A stretch of DNA of 64,000 nucleotides, taken from Neoechinorhynchus agilis. Lineage: Eukaryota; Acanthocephala. The notes beneath the pieces were generated by a model that was given only the letters and a program-made list of their open reading frames with translations, was not told the origin of the DNA and did not search any database. Made by a program: the position numbers and the translations under genes. This document shows positions 12,915 through 23,714 of this stretch, one piece after another. Location: contig CM121343.1 in NCBI GenBank assembly GCA_051530055.1, forward strand, positions 3,162,001 through 3,226,000, given 5' to 3'. Every line of letters starts with the position of its first letter. Within the stretch, counting starts at the first letter, position 1.

Positions 12915-14521
12915 TTAGTTTATGTAAAGTTTCTCCATCATTGGTACCAATCTGCAACTGTTCGAGGCTTTACTTGAGAATCGTCTTCGAATGACCGATA
13001 AATCTGGTTTTAGCTTCGCGATGAATTGATTGGTTTTTGAACGGATTCGACCGTGAATATAAGCCTATATATTCTCTTTAGAAAGCACCAAAAATCAAAG
13101 GAACCTTTGAACTCTTGATATGGTAATTTAGATAAGTCCTAAATGTATGCATTAAATCGATTGTCTGCTGTTGCCGCTCGCTCGTTGTAATATGGCGTTG
13201 ATGGAAAACTTGAAACACAAAAGGGCAAATAATTATTAAAAAATTAGGATTGCTTACTGAATGTAATATAGCCACTAGAACTTTGATTTTTCTTTTGAGA
13301 AATGCTCATATGACTATTCTGAATACAAAAGTATTAAACGGATATTGAAAAAATGTGTAGCCTATCGATGAGACTATAAGAAAATTTTATTACATTTGTT
13401 TTAGAGGACAGGAGGAAATTCTCGCTCCCATAAAAAATGGAAAATAATGAAGTACGTAGAAGCGTGTGAGTTATGCGACAAAATGTTTCTACGCTTGGTA
13501 GCGAAAACAAGAAAAATAACAGCACTAAAATTGTTGAACGTTTCAAAAAATAAAACCACAAGTTCCCATAATGTCATTGAGAATAGTAATATCGTGTTGT
13601 AAAATCGGTCTTATTTCCAAAGGTGGGACTTTCTGGCTAAATTGAATGATAGGTGCCACCTGATTGACCCTTAAACCCTCTCTAAACTCCTGCATCAACA
13701 CTTTGGCTATGACGACATCATCCGAGTCTTTGAACACTACACTGAATATAACACAGACTTGTTCGTGTACTGCATTAATGTACCTAGAAAAATTGTGATA
13801 AAAAACGGGGGGGGGGGAAAGCAGTATTGCTCACATGATTTCATCTTGTTGAAAATGAATCACAGTAGGTTTAAGATTTAAATCAAATTTATCCTTCTTT
13901 GAATCTAGTGCTTTTTTGAAGTGATGCTCGAAGGCAGAAGCCAAGCAGTTGCGTTTTATATGTCCGATATTTCGAATTGTTTCTTTACAGCCATCTTCAT
14001 CTTGCATGGAAAGTTTAAGAATATCGACCGAAAGAGAGATATTGTATCCTTTGACACGAGAAACACCTCATAGTTATCCAAAAAAAAGGTAACCTTCTCA
14101 CCATCTTCTTTGGATTCAGTAGAAATTGATCCATAAGTAAGATTTACAAAAGATCCACACATGAAGAGTTCTCCATTTATGTGCAGATCTCATTTAAACG
14201 TTCATATAAACCAAAAGGAATAAGGTCTTCAAAATAAGGTATGCAAACGTTTATCTAATTTTTCTTTTCAATGAAACGCGTAAGTGATTTTATTCATACC
14301 ATTAGTCGATACGGATCTACTGGACCGTTATTCCTTATTAAGTATGTAACTCGATCAAAATCAACGGAAAGATTGCTAATTCGTATAGGTTTTAAGTCAC
14401 TTTAAAAATCTGTTGAATATAATACGAAACGAATTTCGACTTACTTGCTCGATTTGTACTGTTCAATGAGATTAGTTAATAAGTATTCTATAGCTTTGCA
14501 TCCTGCATCGATAAAAATCAT
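12915..14521 (-). CDS. ARPC2: ARPC2, Arp2/3 complex subunit 2 (p34-Arc), 7 exons
   Basis: Structural subunit of the actin-nucleating Arp2/3 complex. Exons on the minus strand: 14521-14445 (start MIFIDAGCKAIEYLL), 14399-14300, 14226-14148, 14067-13835, 13783-13557, 13208-13105 and 13064-12915 (stop). Diagnostic matches to the family are IKRNCLASAFEHHF, VFKDSDDVVIAKVLMQEF, RHITTSERQQQTIDLMHTF and YLNYHIKSSK followed by AYIHGRIRSKT. Length and order fit the usual 300-residue protein, with a slightly different C-terminal tail. Introns are 40-45 nt for three of six. Exon 3 carries a one-base frame break near 14187 (between LYERLNEI and HINGELF). The introns before and after it are out of phase by one base if cut at GT-AG. 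Because conservation continues cleanly on both sides I favour assembly indels, but a young pseudogene or odd splicing is possible. Confidence 0.9.
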
Positions 14522-14786
14522 CTAAAAAGTCAATTTCTTCGAACATTGGGCTAGCATCAGAATAGCTCTATAAAATCCGCAAAGAATGGATATTTTTCCA
14601 TCTATAAATCAGTTTCTTTGACTTAGATTCCATCCGCACGGCAAGCCAATTAAGTTCACGATTTTCGGAAATGCCGATTTTTTAAAGCACTGGTTCCGGT
14701 CTAAAATGACAAAAGTGAATTCATTTGACACTTTTATGAATTTTTAAAACCTTGAATTATCCTTCGTATGAAGCAGCTTTGGTTAC

Positions 14787-14872
14787 GAATTATAAATTGT
14801 AAAATGAGGGGGCGATATTAATAAAATTCAATTTTAATATTTCGCCCTCATCAAAACGAATAATAAATTGTC
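14787..14872. repeat. Imperfect hairpin (about 40-bp arms)
   Basis: Inverted repeat centred near 14830. The arms carry tgagggggcgatatta and its counterpart taatatttcgccctca. The compact fold-back shape suggests a MITE remnant. No flanking duplication was identified. Confidence 0.6.
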
Positions 14873-15047
14873 CGCATTTTTATTAATCGTCGATTTAACA
14901 ACCAGACCAACATTCTGATCGCAGTCCATTTTAAACTATTAAATGGTTTAAATTCTCAAATATATGTATAAAAATGAAGTTTACATTTCGATTTTCGTCA
15001 AAATCCCGATTATTCCTGAACTTTTTAGGCGCCAAACAGTATCAATA

Positions 15048-15140
15048 ACAGTTTCAATTAGCGATGTTTGATTTAGAAAATAGATTTATCTCGAAAATTT
15101 TCGGCTTTTTCGTTGGCCTTTTCAGCCAATTGACTGCAAG
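15048..15140. repeat. Single arm of the fold-back element seen at 63526-63745
   Basis: The sequence with gcgatgtttgatttaga, attttcggctttttcgttgg and ccaattgactgcaag matches one arm of the fold-back element near the right end of the window, with about 85-90% identity by eye. Only one arm is present here, so it is a solo or decayed copy. Confidence 0.65.
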
Positions 15141-15679
15141 TTTATAACGGATAATTTCTTTACAAAGTATCAATATCCTAGAAATGAAATCAAAGCCGCA
15201 CATCATTGAACATTGCTGATAGTTTAATGTTCAATCCACCTTCAATTAAAACAAATTGAATACCGACGATCAAAATGCTACGTGACTTAACGCATTTTAC
15301 GTATAGGACAAAATGGACGAATACGTGTCTGGAAGAAAGCAAAGAAATTGTAAGTCACATTTCGAAATGATATATTGGAACCATTGTCTATTCAATTGAT
15401 TATTGGTAAATGCTTTGATTATTTATCTTCTGTTCTTACATTTCTTATACCTTTTCTCTCTTAAACCGTAGTCTTGTAAAATTAAAGATTGATTAGTGAC
15501 ATAAAAGCCAACTATTTTCTTTTTCAATGGATTTTGCATTATATTTTTTGTTTTTTAATAACACTTTAGAATATAAAATTCAATCTTTCTGATCTTCACT
15601 TCTCGAAAATCTTCCTTTCTTGTTCAACCCTTAACCGCCTCAATATGGAATAATTAAACCCTTGATGGTATTCCAAATT

Positions 15680-15825
15680 TAAATGCTTGTTTTCTGGCGT
15701 AAAAAATTTAAAGAATTTACAAGATCCAATATTTCGACACAACTTCATAAAGGCACGATATTGCGGCTCCGAAATATCGGATCTAATAAATTCTTTTAAT
15801 TTTTTAGCCAGAAAACAAGTATGAG
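15680..15825. mobile_element. Small fold-back/MITE-like element
   Basis: Inverted repeat with arms of about 54 bp: the left arm has cttgttttctggcgtaaaaa and the right arm is its reverse complement ending agccagaaaacaagt. The spacer is about 30 bp. The terminal word ttgttttctggcgta is shared with the hairpin at 59183-59268, so both belong to one family. There is no coding capacity. Confidence 0.7.
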
Positions 15826-15949
15826 TAGTCCAATCTTTGAAAATGAGCCGTTCTTGTTGAAATGAGCGTTAAAGAAAAATCATACATCGAAGATCACAAA
15901 AAATGGCTACATCCTTCTGTTTGCCATGAAATTTATGTTTTTTGGACCG

Positions 15950-18365
15950 GATCGAAAATATTTTATTGAGATCAAAAAAGGTTTTCAGCTTATTTTTTGG
16001 GGGCATACAACCACGCCGATCTCTCAAAGAAGTGATTGAATCACTTAATAAACTTCTGAACCACAAGGTTATGAGTTTTGTACTCAACACTCCGCTCCTC
16101 CCTTCAACGAGGTATTTCGTCCCCAAAATATTTTATTCTTATATTTCACGAGGAGGAAGCCTCGTCAGTCCTCAAAAGACGTTTTCGGCTTATTTTCCTT
16201 TTTTGGACACACATCCACGCTGAATTCTCAAAGAAGTGATTGAATCACTTAATAAACTTCTGAACCACAAGGTTATGAGTTTTGTACTCAACACTCCGCT
16301 CCTCCCTTCAACGAGGTATTTCGTCCCCAAAATATTTTATTCTATATTTCACGAGGAGGAGGCCTCGTCAGTCCTAAAAAAACGTTTTTGGCTTATTTTC
16401 CTTTTTTTGGAAACACAGCCACGCTGAATTCTCAAAGAAGTGATTGAATCACTAAATAAACTTCTGAACCACAAGGTGATGAGTTTTGTACTCAACACTT
16501 CACTCCCCCTTCAACGAGGTATTTCGTCCCCAAATTATTTTATTCTTATATTTCACGAGGAGGAGGCCTCGTCAGTCCTAAAAAAACGTTTTCGGCTTAT
16601 TTTCCTTTTTTAGGCATACAGCCACCCCGATCTCTCAAAGAAGTGATTCAAAACTTAATAATCTTCTGAACCACAAGGTTATAAGTTTTTGTACTGAACA
16701 CTCCGCTCCTCCCTTCAACGAGGTATTTCGTCCCCAAAATATTTTATTCTTATATTTCACGAGGAGGAGGCCTCGCCAGTCCTCAAAAAACGTTTTTGGC
16801 TTATTTTCCTTTTTTTGGACATACAGCCACGCTGAATTCTCAAAGAAGTGATTGAATCACTTAATAAACTTCTGAACCACAAGGTTATGAGTTTTGTACT
16901 CAACACTTCACTCCTCCCTTCAACGAGGTATTTCGTCCCCAAAATATTTTATTCTTATATTTCACGAGGAGGAAGCCTCGTCAGTCCTCAAAAAACGTTT
17001 TCGGCTTATTTTCCTTTTTTGGGCACACAGCCACGCTGAATTCTCAAAGAAGTGATTCAAAACTTAATAAACTTCTGAACCACAAGGTTATGAGTTTTGT
17101 ACTCGACACTCCGCTCCTCCCTTCAACGAGGTATTTCGTCCCCAAAATATTTTATTCTTATATTTCACGAGGAGGAGGCCTCGCCAGTCCTCAAAAAACG
17201 TTTTTGGCTTATTTTCCTTTTTTTGGACATACAGCCACGCCGATCTCTCAAAGAAGTGATTGAATCACTTAATAAACTTCTGAACCACAAGGTTATGAGT
17301 TTTGTACTCAACACTTCACTTCTCCATTCAACGAGGTATTTCGTCCACAAAATATTTTATTGAGATATTTCACGAGGAGGAAGCCTCGTCAGTCCTCAAA
17401 AAACGTTTTCGGCTTATTTTCCTTTTTTGGACATACAGCCACGCTGAATTCTCAAAGAAGTGATTGAATCACTTAATAAACTTCTGAACCACAAGGTTAT
17501 GAGTTTTGTACTCAACACTCCGCTCCTCCCTTCAACGAGGTATTTCGTCCCCAAAATATTTTATTCTATATTTCACGAGGAGGAGGCCTCGCCAGTCCTC
17601 AAAAAACGTTTTCAGCTTATTTTCCTTTTTTGGGCATACAACCACGCCGATCTCTCAAAGAAGTGATTGAATCACTAAATAAACTTCTGAACCACAAGGT
17701 TATGAGTTTTGTACTCAACACTTCACTCCCCCCTTCAACGAGGTATTTCGTCCCCAAAATATTTTATTCTTATATTTCACGAGGAGGAAGCCTCGCCAGT
17801 CCTCAAATAACGTTTTCAGCTTATTTTCCTTTTTTGGGCATACAGCCACGCTGAATTCTCAAAGAAGTGATTGAATCACTAAATAAACTTCTGAACCACA
17901 AGGTTATGAGTTTTGTACTCAACACTCCGCTCCTCCCTTCAACGAGGTATTTCGTCCCCAAAATATTTTATTCTATATTTCACGAGGAGGAGGCCTCGCC
18001 AGTCCTCAAAAAACGTTTTCAGCTTATTTTCCTTTTTTGGGCATACAACCACGCCGATCTCTCAAAGAAGTGATTGAATCACTAAATAAACTTCTGAACC
18101 ACAAGGTTATGAGTTTTGTACTCAACACTTCACTCCCCCCTTCAACGAGGTATTTCGTCTCCAAAATATTTTATTCTTATATTTCACGAGGAGGAAGCCT
18201 CGCCAGTCCTCAAATAACGTTTTTGGCTTATTTTCCTTTTTTGGACACACAGCCACGCTGAATTCTCAAAGAAGTGATTCAAAACTTAATAATCTTCTGA
18301 ACCACAAGGTTATAAGTTTTGTACTGAACACTCCGCTCCTCCATTCAACGAGGTATTTCGTCCCC
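15950..18365. repeat. Satellite B: 12 tandem units of 203-205 bp
   Basis: The word ggtatttcgtcc recurs at 16111, 16315, 16518, 16722, 16927, 17130, 17335, 17539, 17742, 17946, 18149 and 18352. Units are 90% or more alike. The last part has a higher-order 407-bp dimer repeated almost exactly (17460-17866 and 17867-18273). Each unit holds tcaaagaagtgattgaatca, ttcaacgaggtatttcgtcc and the near-palindrome cgaggaggaggcctcg. The first two are also found inside the inverted-repeat element at 23715-24125, so this satellite is an amplified piece of a transposable element. Small ORFs in it are not conserved as proteins. Confidence 0.95.
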
Positions 18366-18690
18366 TTTTTGGTTATGATTCATGGGCAATCGTTGATTTG
18401 AACTTTTTGACCACCATGAAACTTGGATTAAAAGCCGACTAATGGATGATGTTCTAAACAGTTAAAAAAGAAGGTTTTATATTGTAAGGCTCTGGTATGC
18501 AAGAATAACAAAAACCTTTTTGATGAAGCGAAAATATTTTCGATCCGATTGATTATGATCAATGTGTTGCTGTTTATCTCCCTTTCATTCTAGCGTAAAC
18601 ATTTATTATTCTATCACGATAGCCGTTTATTTTCTCAGTGTATACGTGCTCCCAGCTTTCTTAAACGTGCTTAAATATTGCCTTCACACG
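18366..18690. other. Gap after satellite B
   Basis: About 325 bases of AT-rich sequence between satellite B and the first open frames of the next region. I see no gene, repeat or signal here. Confidence 0.3.
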
Positions 18691-18691
18691 T

Positions 18692-19221
18692 TTGGGACCT
18701 CTTCAAAATCTCTTTTTAATACCTTCCACTCCATTTGATGTTTTCTTCGCTGGAAATTCCAATGAGCACAAATTTTATTCTGAAATTGGGGCTATGATTG
18801 TTTGCGTCTTCGTTGTTTCCAAAGCTGCTTCGATCGATTTAAACCTCAAAAAAAACATCTTCATGCTTACTTTAAATATTTCAGCATTGGAGTCCGAGTA
18901 CGGAATGTTTATTCTCTCCAGTGAGTGTTTGCACTTCTTAGACGACTATTTTATAAATTTCAATTGTCTGTGTGTTTTGTCACATCGTTACGGATATTTG
19001 AGGAGGCGAATTTTACTTTTGAACATATCCAAATGTCTTGTCTTACTAAAATCGACTGCATGCCAAACCGTCCTCGTCCTCAATTTGGTAGACAACAACA
19101 GTCTAAAATTTTTGCATATGTTGACCGTATCCTCTGCGAAGAACTTCAGTCCATGAATGAAGAGCTAAGAAACAACCTAAAAGAGTATCCTTTGATCGGA
19201 TTGATATGGATTGTCTGTTGA
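18692..19221 (+). CDS. Possible small multi-exon gene, unrecognised
   Basis: Overlapping open frames in a stretch with plausible splice signals (ttaaatatttcag then CATTGGAG at about 18885, and a gtgagtg donor near 18920). The last frame (18925-19221) contains HIQMSCLTKIDCMPNRP and then KIFAYVDRILCEELQSMNEE, which looks like an amphipathic helix, and ends at a TGA at 19219-19221. I do not recognise the protein. No exon structure can be fixed without transcripts, and it may be chance. Confidence 0.25.
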
Positions 19222-19367
19222 GAAAGGAACTTTATCCGAAAAGGAGTTGAGAGTCCGATAATTTAAATGACCTTTTCTCACTAAATCTTTGAGCTTGCCA
19301 AAGGGTACACGAATAAGTTGAACCGTTGTTAGAATTCATTTTTTTTATGTTTATATTTGTTTCATAT

Positions 19368-19414
19368 CATCATTAAATTTTAGTGGTTTGGCTTTATACC
19401 TAAAATTTAATGAT
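19368..19414. repeat. Perfect 16-bp inverted repeat, remnant of element A
   Basis: catcattaaattttag, a 16-bp spacer with tttggctttata, then ctaaaatttaatgatg: both arms match perfectly. The same words occur in the ends of the inverted-repeat element at 21972-22310, so this is probably an internally deleted copy. Confidence 0.6.
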
Positions 19415-20047
19415 GCTTCAATTTACGAATACAAAACGATTTTGCCGTTGTATCCCATTGCCATTTTCGTATATTGTTGAATTTGACTGCTACAATGTTT
19501 TCGTGTCAATGAAGGAACTTTTAACAATCGAATCGGTTCAATTCTCGATTTTTTGGCTTTTCTTTCAAATGAACGTTATTAAAGTGGTGATTTTTCGTTC
19601 TATTAAAATATGTAGCGTCCTACGTAAAGATCATCTTAAAGGTATGTTCACCGTTCGCCATTGTCCCTCTTTCTTTCTCTGTCTTAAATTCACAAAAAAC
19701 GACTAAGTTTGATTACCCGAAGTGAGTTTGTAAACTATGACTAATTATAGCGCCGCGGTGTTGTTTAATTTTAAATATTCCAATTGAATTTTTTTAAAGA
19801 TGATGAATTTTTCTCTATTTCCCAATGTTAATTTAGTATATAATTATTCGCCGTCCTCGATTGTCACTTGAATGCTTGCAGTGTTGCCTCTCAACACGGA
19901 GATGCTGATATTTTCTGTGAAAACCGTCCGAAATGCGATATTGAAGTTTTCAAAGTGACGTAACGATTCTCGCATGGATCGTGTATCTGAAAGAATCATA
20001 AATTTATATTGCTGTTAATAATGTTGATGCTGATGCACATATTTCAG
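19415..20047. other. 5' flank of the SR-protein gene
   Basis: About 630 bases without a recognisable gene. It ends in a good splice acceptor (catatttcag) right before the SR-protein ATG, so an untranslated 5' exon probably lies within or upstream of it. Confidence 0.4.
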
Positions 20048-21597
20048 ATGTCCCGAAGATCTCCGTGTGGACCGTTCAATAGCCCGACAATGCATCAGAG
20101 TCGGCGTGGTGGTCAGTTGGCCATGAGTGGTTTGGGAAGAGGCAATTCGCCGCCGTCGTCATCATCGATGAATCATTCAAGTAGACGAGACGATCGTGGA
20201 ATAGGATGCAAAGTGTATATTGGTAATTTGACTCGATCGACAGATAAGGACGAGATTGAACGCGCTTTTTCACACTATGGAAAAGTGCATAGTGTGTTCA
20301 TTGCTCGGAACCCTCCTGGATTTGGTTTTGTTGAGTTCGACGATCCGCGTGATGCCCAGGAGAGTGTCGCGAGCCTGGACGGAAGGTTTGATGAAAAGGT
20401 TTAAGTTAGTTTAGATTGTGTCTTATTTGATTTTAGGAAGATTGGTGAGACTCATATAAGAGTTCAGATGGCTCATGGTCGTCGACGCGGAAGTGCTCAA
20501 CGGCAACTAAGTCAACAAACAGGTCAACCGATTAAGCATCGTCATCACAATCATCGGCACGTGTCACCCGGTGGCCGCCGATCATCGGCGACTAGGTAAT
20601 TATCTCTCTTCTATACGTCATCAGCGTCTTCAGTCGTCTCTCCCCCGCCAACACTTTCACACTCACATCATGCTTGGAATTGTAAGTTCGGTTCATTTTT
20701 GTTTTACTAGAGAGTGCGAATTTTTTTTGAGAGATAGAGATCATAAATTGAAATAATAACGGGATTTTCGCTTTAGAATTCGATCTACAAGTCGGCCTCG
20801 CCATATTTATGTGTTTTTCCAACAAAAAACGAACTGGGTTACTAGTACACTTTCATTTTGGAGAAGAACACATGATTTAAGCATAGAAAGCGGCGTAGGT
20901 CGAGTTCTTCCGGGGACAGACATCGACGTCATCATCACAAGTGTCATCGGTGTCGACATAAACGTCATCGGTATCGCCATTCAAAAAGGCATCGTTCTTG
21001 GACTTATTCGACGTCACCGTTTGCTAGTAGTTCAGATGAGTACACAAGCTGTGAAAGGGGAAGTTCTAGGAGTGATGAAAGCTTAGAGCGACATCACAAG
21101 AGAAGACGACGGGATCCATCATCGACGACCGATAATATGCCGCAGAATTCAGCGTCCGGATTGAGGTGCAAGCATGGACTTAAAAGGAAGCAGCGACAAA
21201 AAAGGCACACTGAAGCAACCACGACGACGACGCAGCAGCAGCAGCAGCAGAAGATATTGTTGCCGGTCACCACCCAAACAAATCGGTTAATGATACAATG
21301 AGTGAAAATAAAAACGAAATTGCAGCCAATAAGAAAAAGAAAAGACAGTACCGTCGAAAAAAACGAACTCTTTCGGAATCGTCTAGTACCAGTGGTCATT
21401 CGTCCAACTCTTCTTCTTCGTCTTCAAACAGTGATGTGGAAGTCTGTAAAGGAGGAGATGCGTTCCGCAATGCTATTGATCCCGCCGATCGCCACAACGA
21501 TAATCCGTCCAATGAATTGGTCGATAAATCAAATGGAAGTGATAGCACCCGTTCTTCCAAGTTGCCAAGCACAAATGAAAGTGGAGCTGAATTATGA
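20048..21597 (+). CDS. SR-type splicing factor (SRSF3/SRSF7-like RRM protein)
   Basis: Nuclear pre-mRNA splicing factor. Exon 1 (20048-20398) starts [15 protein letters not shown] and holds one RRM: RNP2 in KVYIGNL, the family hallmark [13 protein letters not shown]1 in [15 protein letters not shown]. Exon 2 (20441-20595) completes the RRM with [13 protein letters not shown]; the intron is 42 nt, GT-AG, in phase. Further exons cannot be fixed exactly. Downstream, one frame (about 20886-21297) is very rich in Arg, His and Ser ([13 protein letters not shown], then [18 protein letters not shown]) and has a Gln run. A second frame (21298-21597) begins [16 protein letters not shown] and is Lys/Ser-rich. 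The tail thus has many Arg-His instead of Arg-Ser pairs, unusual for the family. The overlap of the last two frames suggests an unseen small intron or a frame break. Confidence 0.8.
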
Positions 21598-21971
21598 GAG
21601 CAAATTATGCTGCTTTCAAAATGATTAATCGGAAATGAACGAATGATATTGCAATAATCTTTTTGTGCGAGCAAATTTATCCATTACACGTTCCTATTTG
21701 TCGCGGATATCACCGATTTCGCGTGTGCAATGATGAAACTTGTTGATCTCAACAAAGCTAAATTACACATCGAGTTCCAGATTTAACCAATTTTTTAAAA
21801 TGAGAAACATTGATTTTTATAAGATTAAAGTCAAGCAGATCCTCAATGCGAACGAGGTGACTTGATTAACTCTTCTGAAAATAATTAACGTGAATTTCCC
21901 ACTCAAAGATGGATACTGAAGGTTAAAATGTAGATATGTGACCAGGTCACAAGAAAGAGGAGGTTTTGTTA
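21598..21971. other. 3' flank of the SR-protein gene
   Basis: AT-rich sequence between the SR-protein stop and element A. No gene seen. Confidence 0.35.
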
Positions 21972-22310
21972 AGTTTTTATTTTAAGTTTTACTGGCAAGC
22001 CGGTTTGTTCCATATTATCATTAAAAAAAATTTGTCCCTTCTTGTCGGCTTATTTTTACGCATAAAGCCAAACAAATTACATCAGAGAAGTGATATTACC
22101 AGTTGCTAATGCACGATTAAAAGTTTGTACATTCCTCCGGGTTCTCAGATACCTTCAGGAGAAGGAGACTGATCAGGGAGTTTCCTCCATTCAACGAGGT
22201 TCTTCGACCCCTGTGCAATTGGGTTGGTTTTATGCCTAAAAAATAAGCCGGACAAGAAAGGACAAACTGAAATTTAATGATAATATAGAACAAACCGGCT
22301 TGCCAGTAAA
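21972..22310. mobile_element. Element A: inverted-repeat (MITE-like) transposon
   Basis: Long terminal inverted repeats of about 85 bp: the left end ttttactggcaagccggttt has its reverse complement at the right end, ending aaaccggcttgccagtaaaa. TA dinucleotides flank the outermost matching bases, which would fit a Tc1/mariner-type target site. The interior carries gtacattcctccgggttctc and cctccattcaacgaggttct, i.e. part of the same body found in the SINE at 22372 and in satellite B. It has no transposase, so it is non-autonomous. Confidence 0.75.
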
Positions 22311-22371
22311 ACGTAAAATAGAATGCAGCGCTCACCTTCAGTCGAAAAACTGGCTTAGTTTGACATTCCGT

Positions 22372-22655
22372 AGTTGTGTCGAGGTGGTCAAGTGGACTAA
22401 TTACCTTGATCCAAATTAAGGGTCAACTGGTTCGAATCCGTTACCGCTAATGGCACACTACCAAAAGGGACGAAATACATCGTTGAAGGGAGGAAACTCA
22501 CTGATGAGTCCCGCCTCTTGGAGGTATCTGAGAATCCGGAGGAATGTACAAACTTTTTATCGTGCATTAGAGACCGGTTATATCACTTCTCTGATGTAAT
22601 TTGTTTGGCTTTATGCTTAAAAATAAGCCGACAAGAAGGGACAAACTAAAATTTA
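22372..22655 (+). mobile_element. tRNA-derived SINE
   Basis: The head has a perfect RNA polymerase III A box, TGGTCAAGTGG (22385-22395), and a perfect B box, GGTTCGAATCC (22429-22439), at normal tRNA spacing. The sequence around the A box resembles Leu/Ser tRNA (extra arm between the boxes). After the tRNA head comes a body with agggacgaaatacatcgttg and gatgagtcccgcctctt, and then a 3' tail (ggctttatgcttaaaaataa ... aaatttaatgac) identical in type to the terminal repeat of element A. It does not fold as an intact tRNA, so it is not a tRNA gene. Confidence 0.8.
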
Positions 22656-23218
22656 ATGACGATTCATTAAATTCGTTTCGAACATCGTTGGGTAGACGGA
22701 TAAGACCTTTTTCGATGTCGGAGTATGAAAATAAGCAATTTGAAGCTTGAAACGGACCCCTTTCTAAAATTCAAAAAAAATAAGAATACATTTGAGTCGC
22801 TAGTTTTATTGTAAAATAGCAGGAAATCATATTCATCATATAACTTTTTTGAAAATATCAAGTTGTCAAGCGCAATTATTAAGTTCAACAGATTCGTCCA
22901 TACACGATTCAGCGTTAAAAATGTTATTTAGATAAAAATCCCTCAGATCTTAATGCCATCGAGTGCCACAATAGTCAATATTTAAACTCTGGTGTGAAAC
23001 TAAAATGTCATTAAATCTTCTCGTGATAACTGCAAATGATTAAAGTACATCTCTTAAATTGAACGGCATTGAGACATCTTCTCTTTATTCCGAAGGTAAT
23101 TATTCACTGTTAATTTAATTGCTTTGGAATTTTAGAAAGTGGTCCATTTAAGTTCCGGATTTCACATTTTCATAATCCGAGATCTAAACCTACACCTTTA
23201 GAAAACATTTTATTAAAG
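22656..23218. other. Intergenic gap
   Basis: About 560 bases of AT-rich sequence without a recognisable gene or repeat. Confidence 0.3.
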
Positions 23219-23710
23219 ACGTTTCCAATTAATCAACTGATTATGAATCCGATGAGGTTCGAAATGAACTTAATAAAAAGTTATTTACCGGTTGAAGACC
23301 AAAAACAACAAATATAATGTTTGAAGATTGAATTGTTCACGTTTTTATATGGCGGAAAAAATTGAATTAATTGAATCTGATATTTCGGCATAATCTTGCG
23401 CAGACGAACTTACAACGACCTTTGTCGCATTCAATAAATTGCTTTAGCTTTTCCGCAGTATAAAAACGTTTCCAATTAATAAACTGATTATGAATCTCAT
23501 GAGGTTCGAAATGAACTTAATAAAAAGTTATTTACCGGTTGAAGACCAAAAACAACAAATATAATGTTTGAAGATTGAATTGTTCACGTTTTTATATGGC
23601 GGAAAAAATTGAATTAATTGAATCTGATATTTCGGCGCAATGTTGCGCAGACGAACTTACAACGACCTTTGTCGGATTCAATAAATTGCTTTAGCTTTTC
23701 AGTCGTATAA
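23219..23710. repeat. Direct tandem duplication, 2 x about 246 bp
   Basis: The stretch starting acgtttccaattaat at 23219 is repeated from 23465 with only a handful of differences, for example near the words atttcggcataatcttgcgc / atttcggcgcaatgttgcgc. High identity shows a recent duplication. There is no coding sense. Confidence 0.9.
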
Positions 23711-23714
23711 AGAA

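Noticed and set aside
15869-18261. Repeated ORFs with the peptide NKLLNHKVMSFVLN
   Set aside because: Produced by satellite B units; frames shift between units and no protein-like constraint is seen.
22372-22450. tRNA gene
   Set aside because: A and B boxes are perfect but the acceptor stem does not pair and a repeat body follows, so it is a tRNA-derived SINE.
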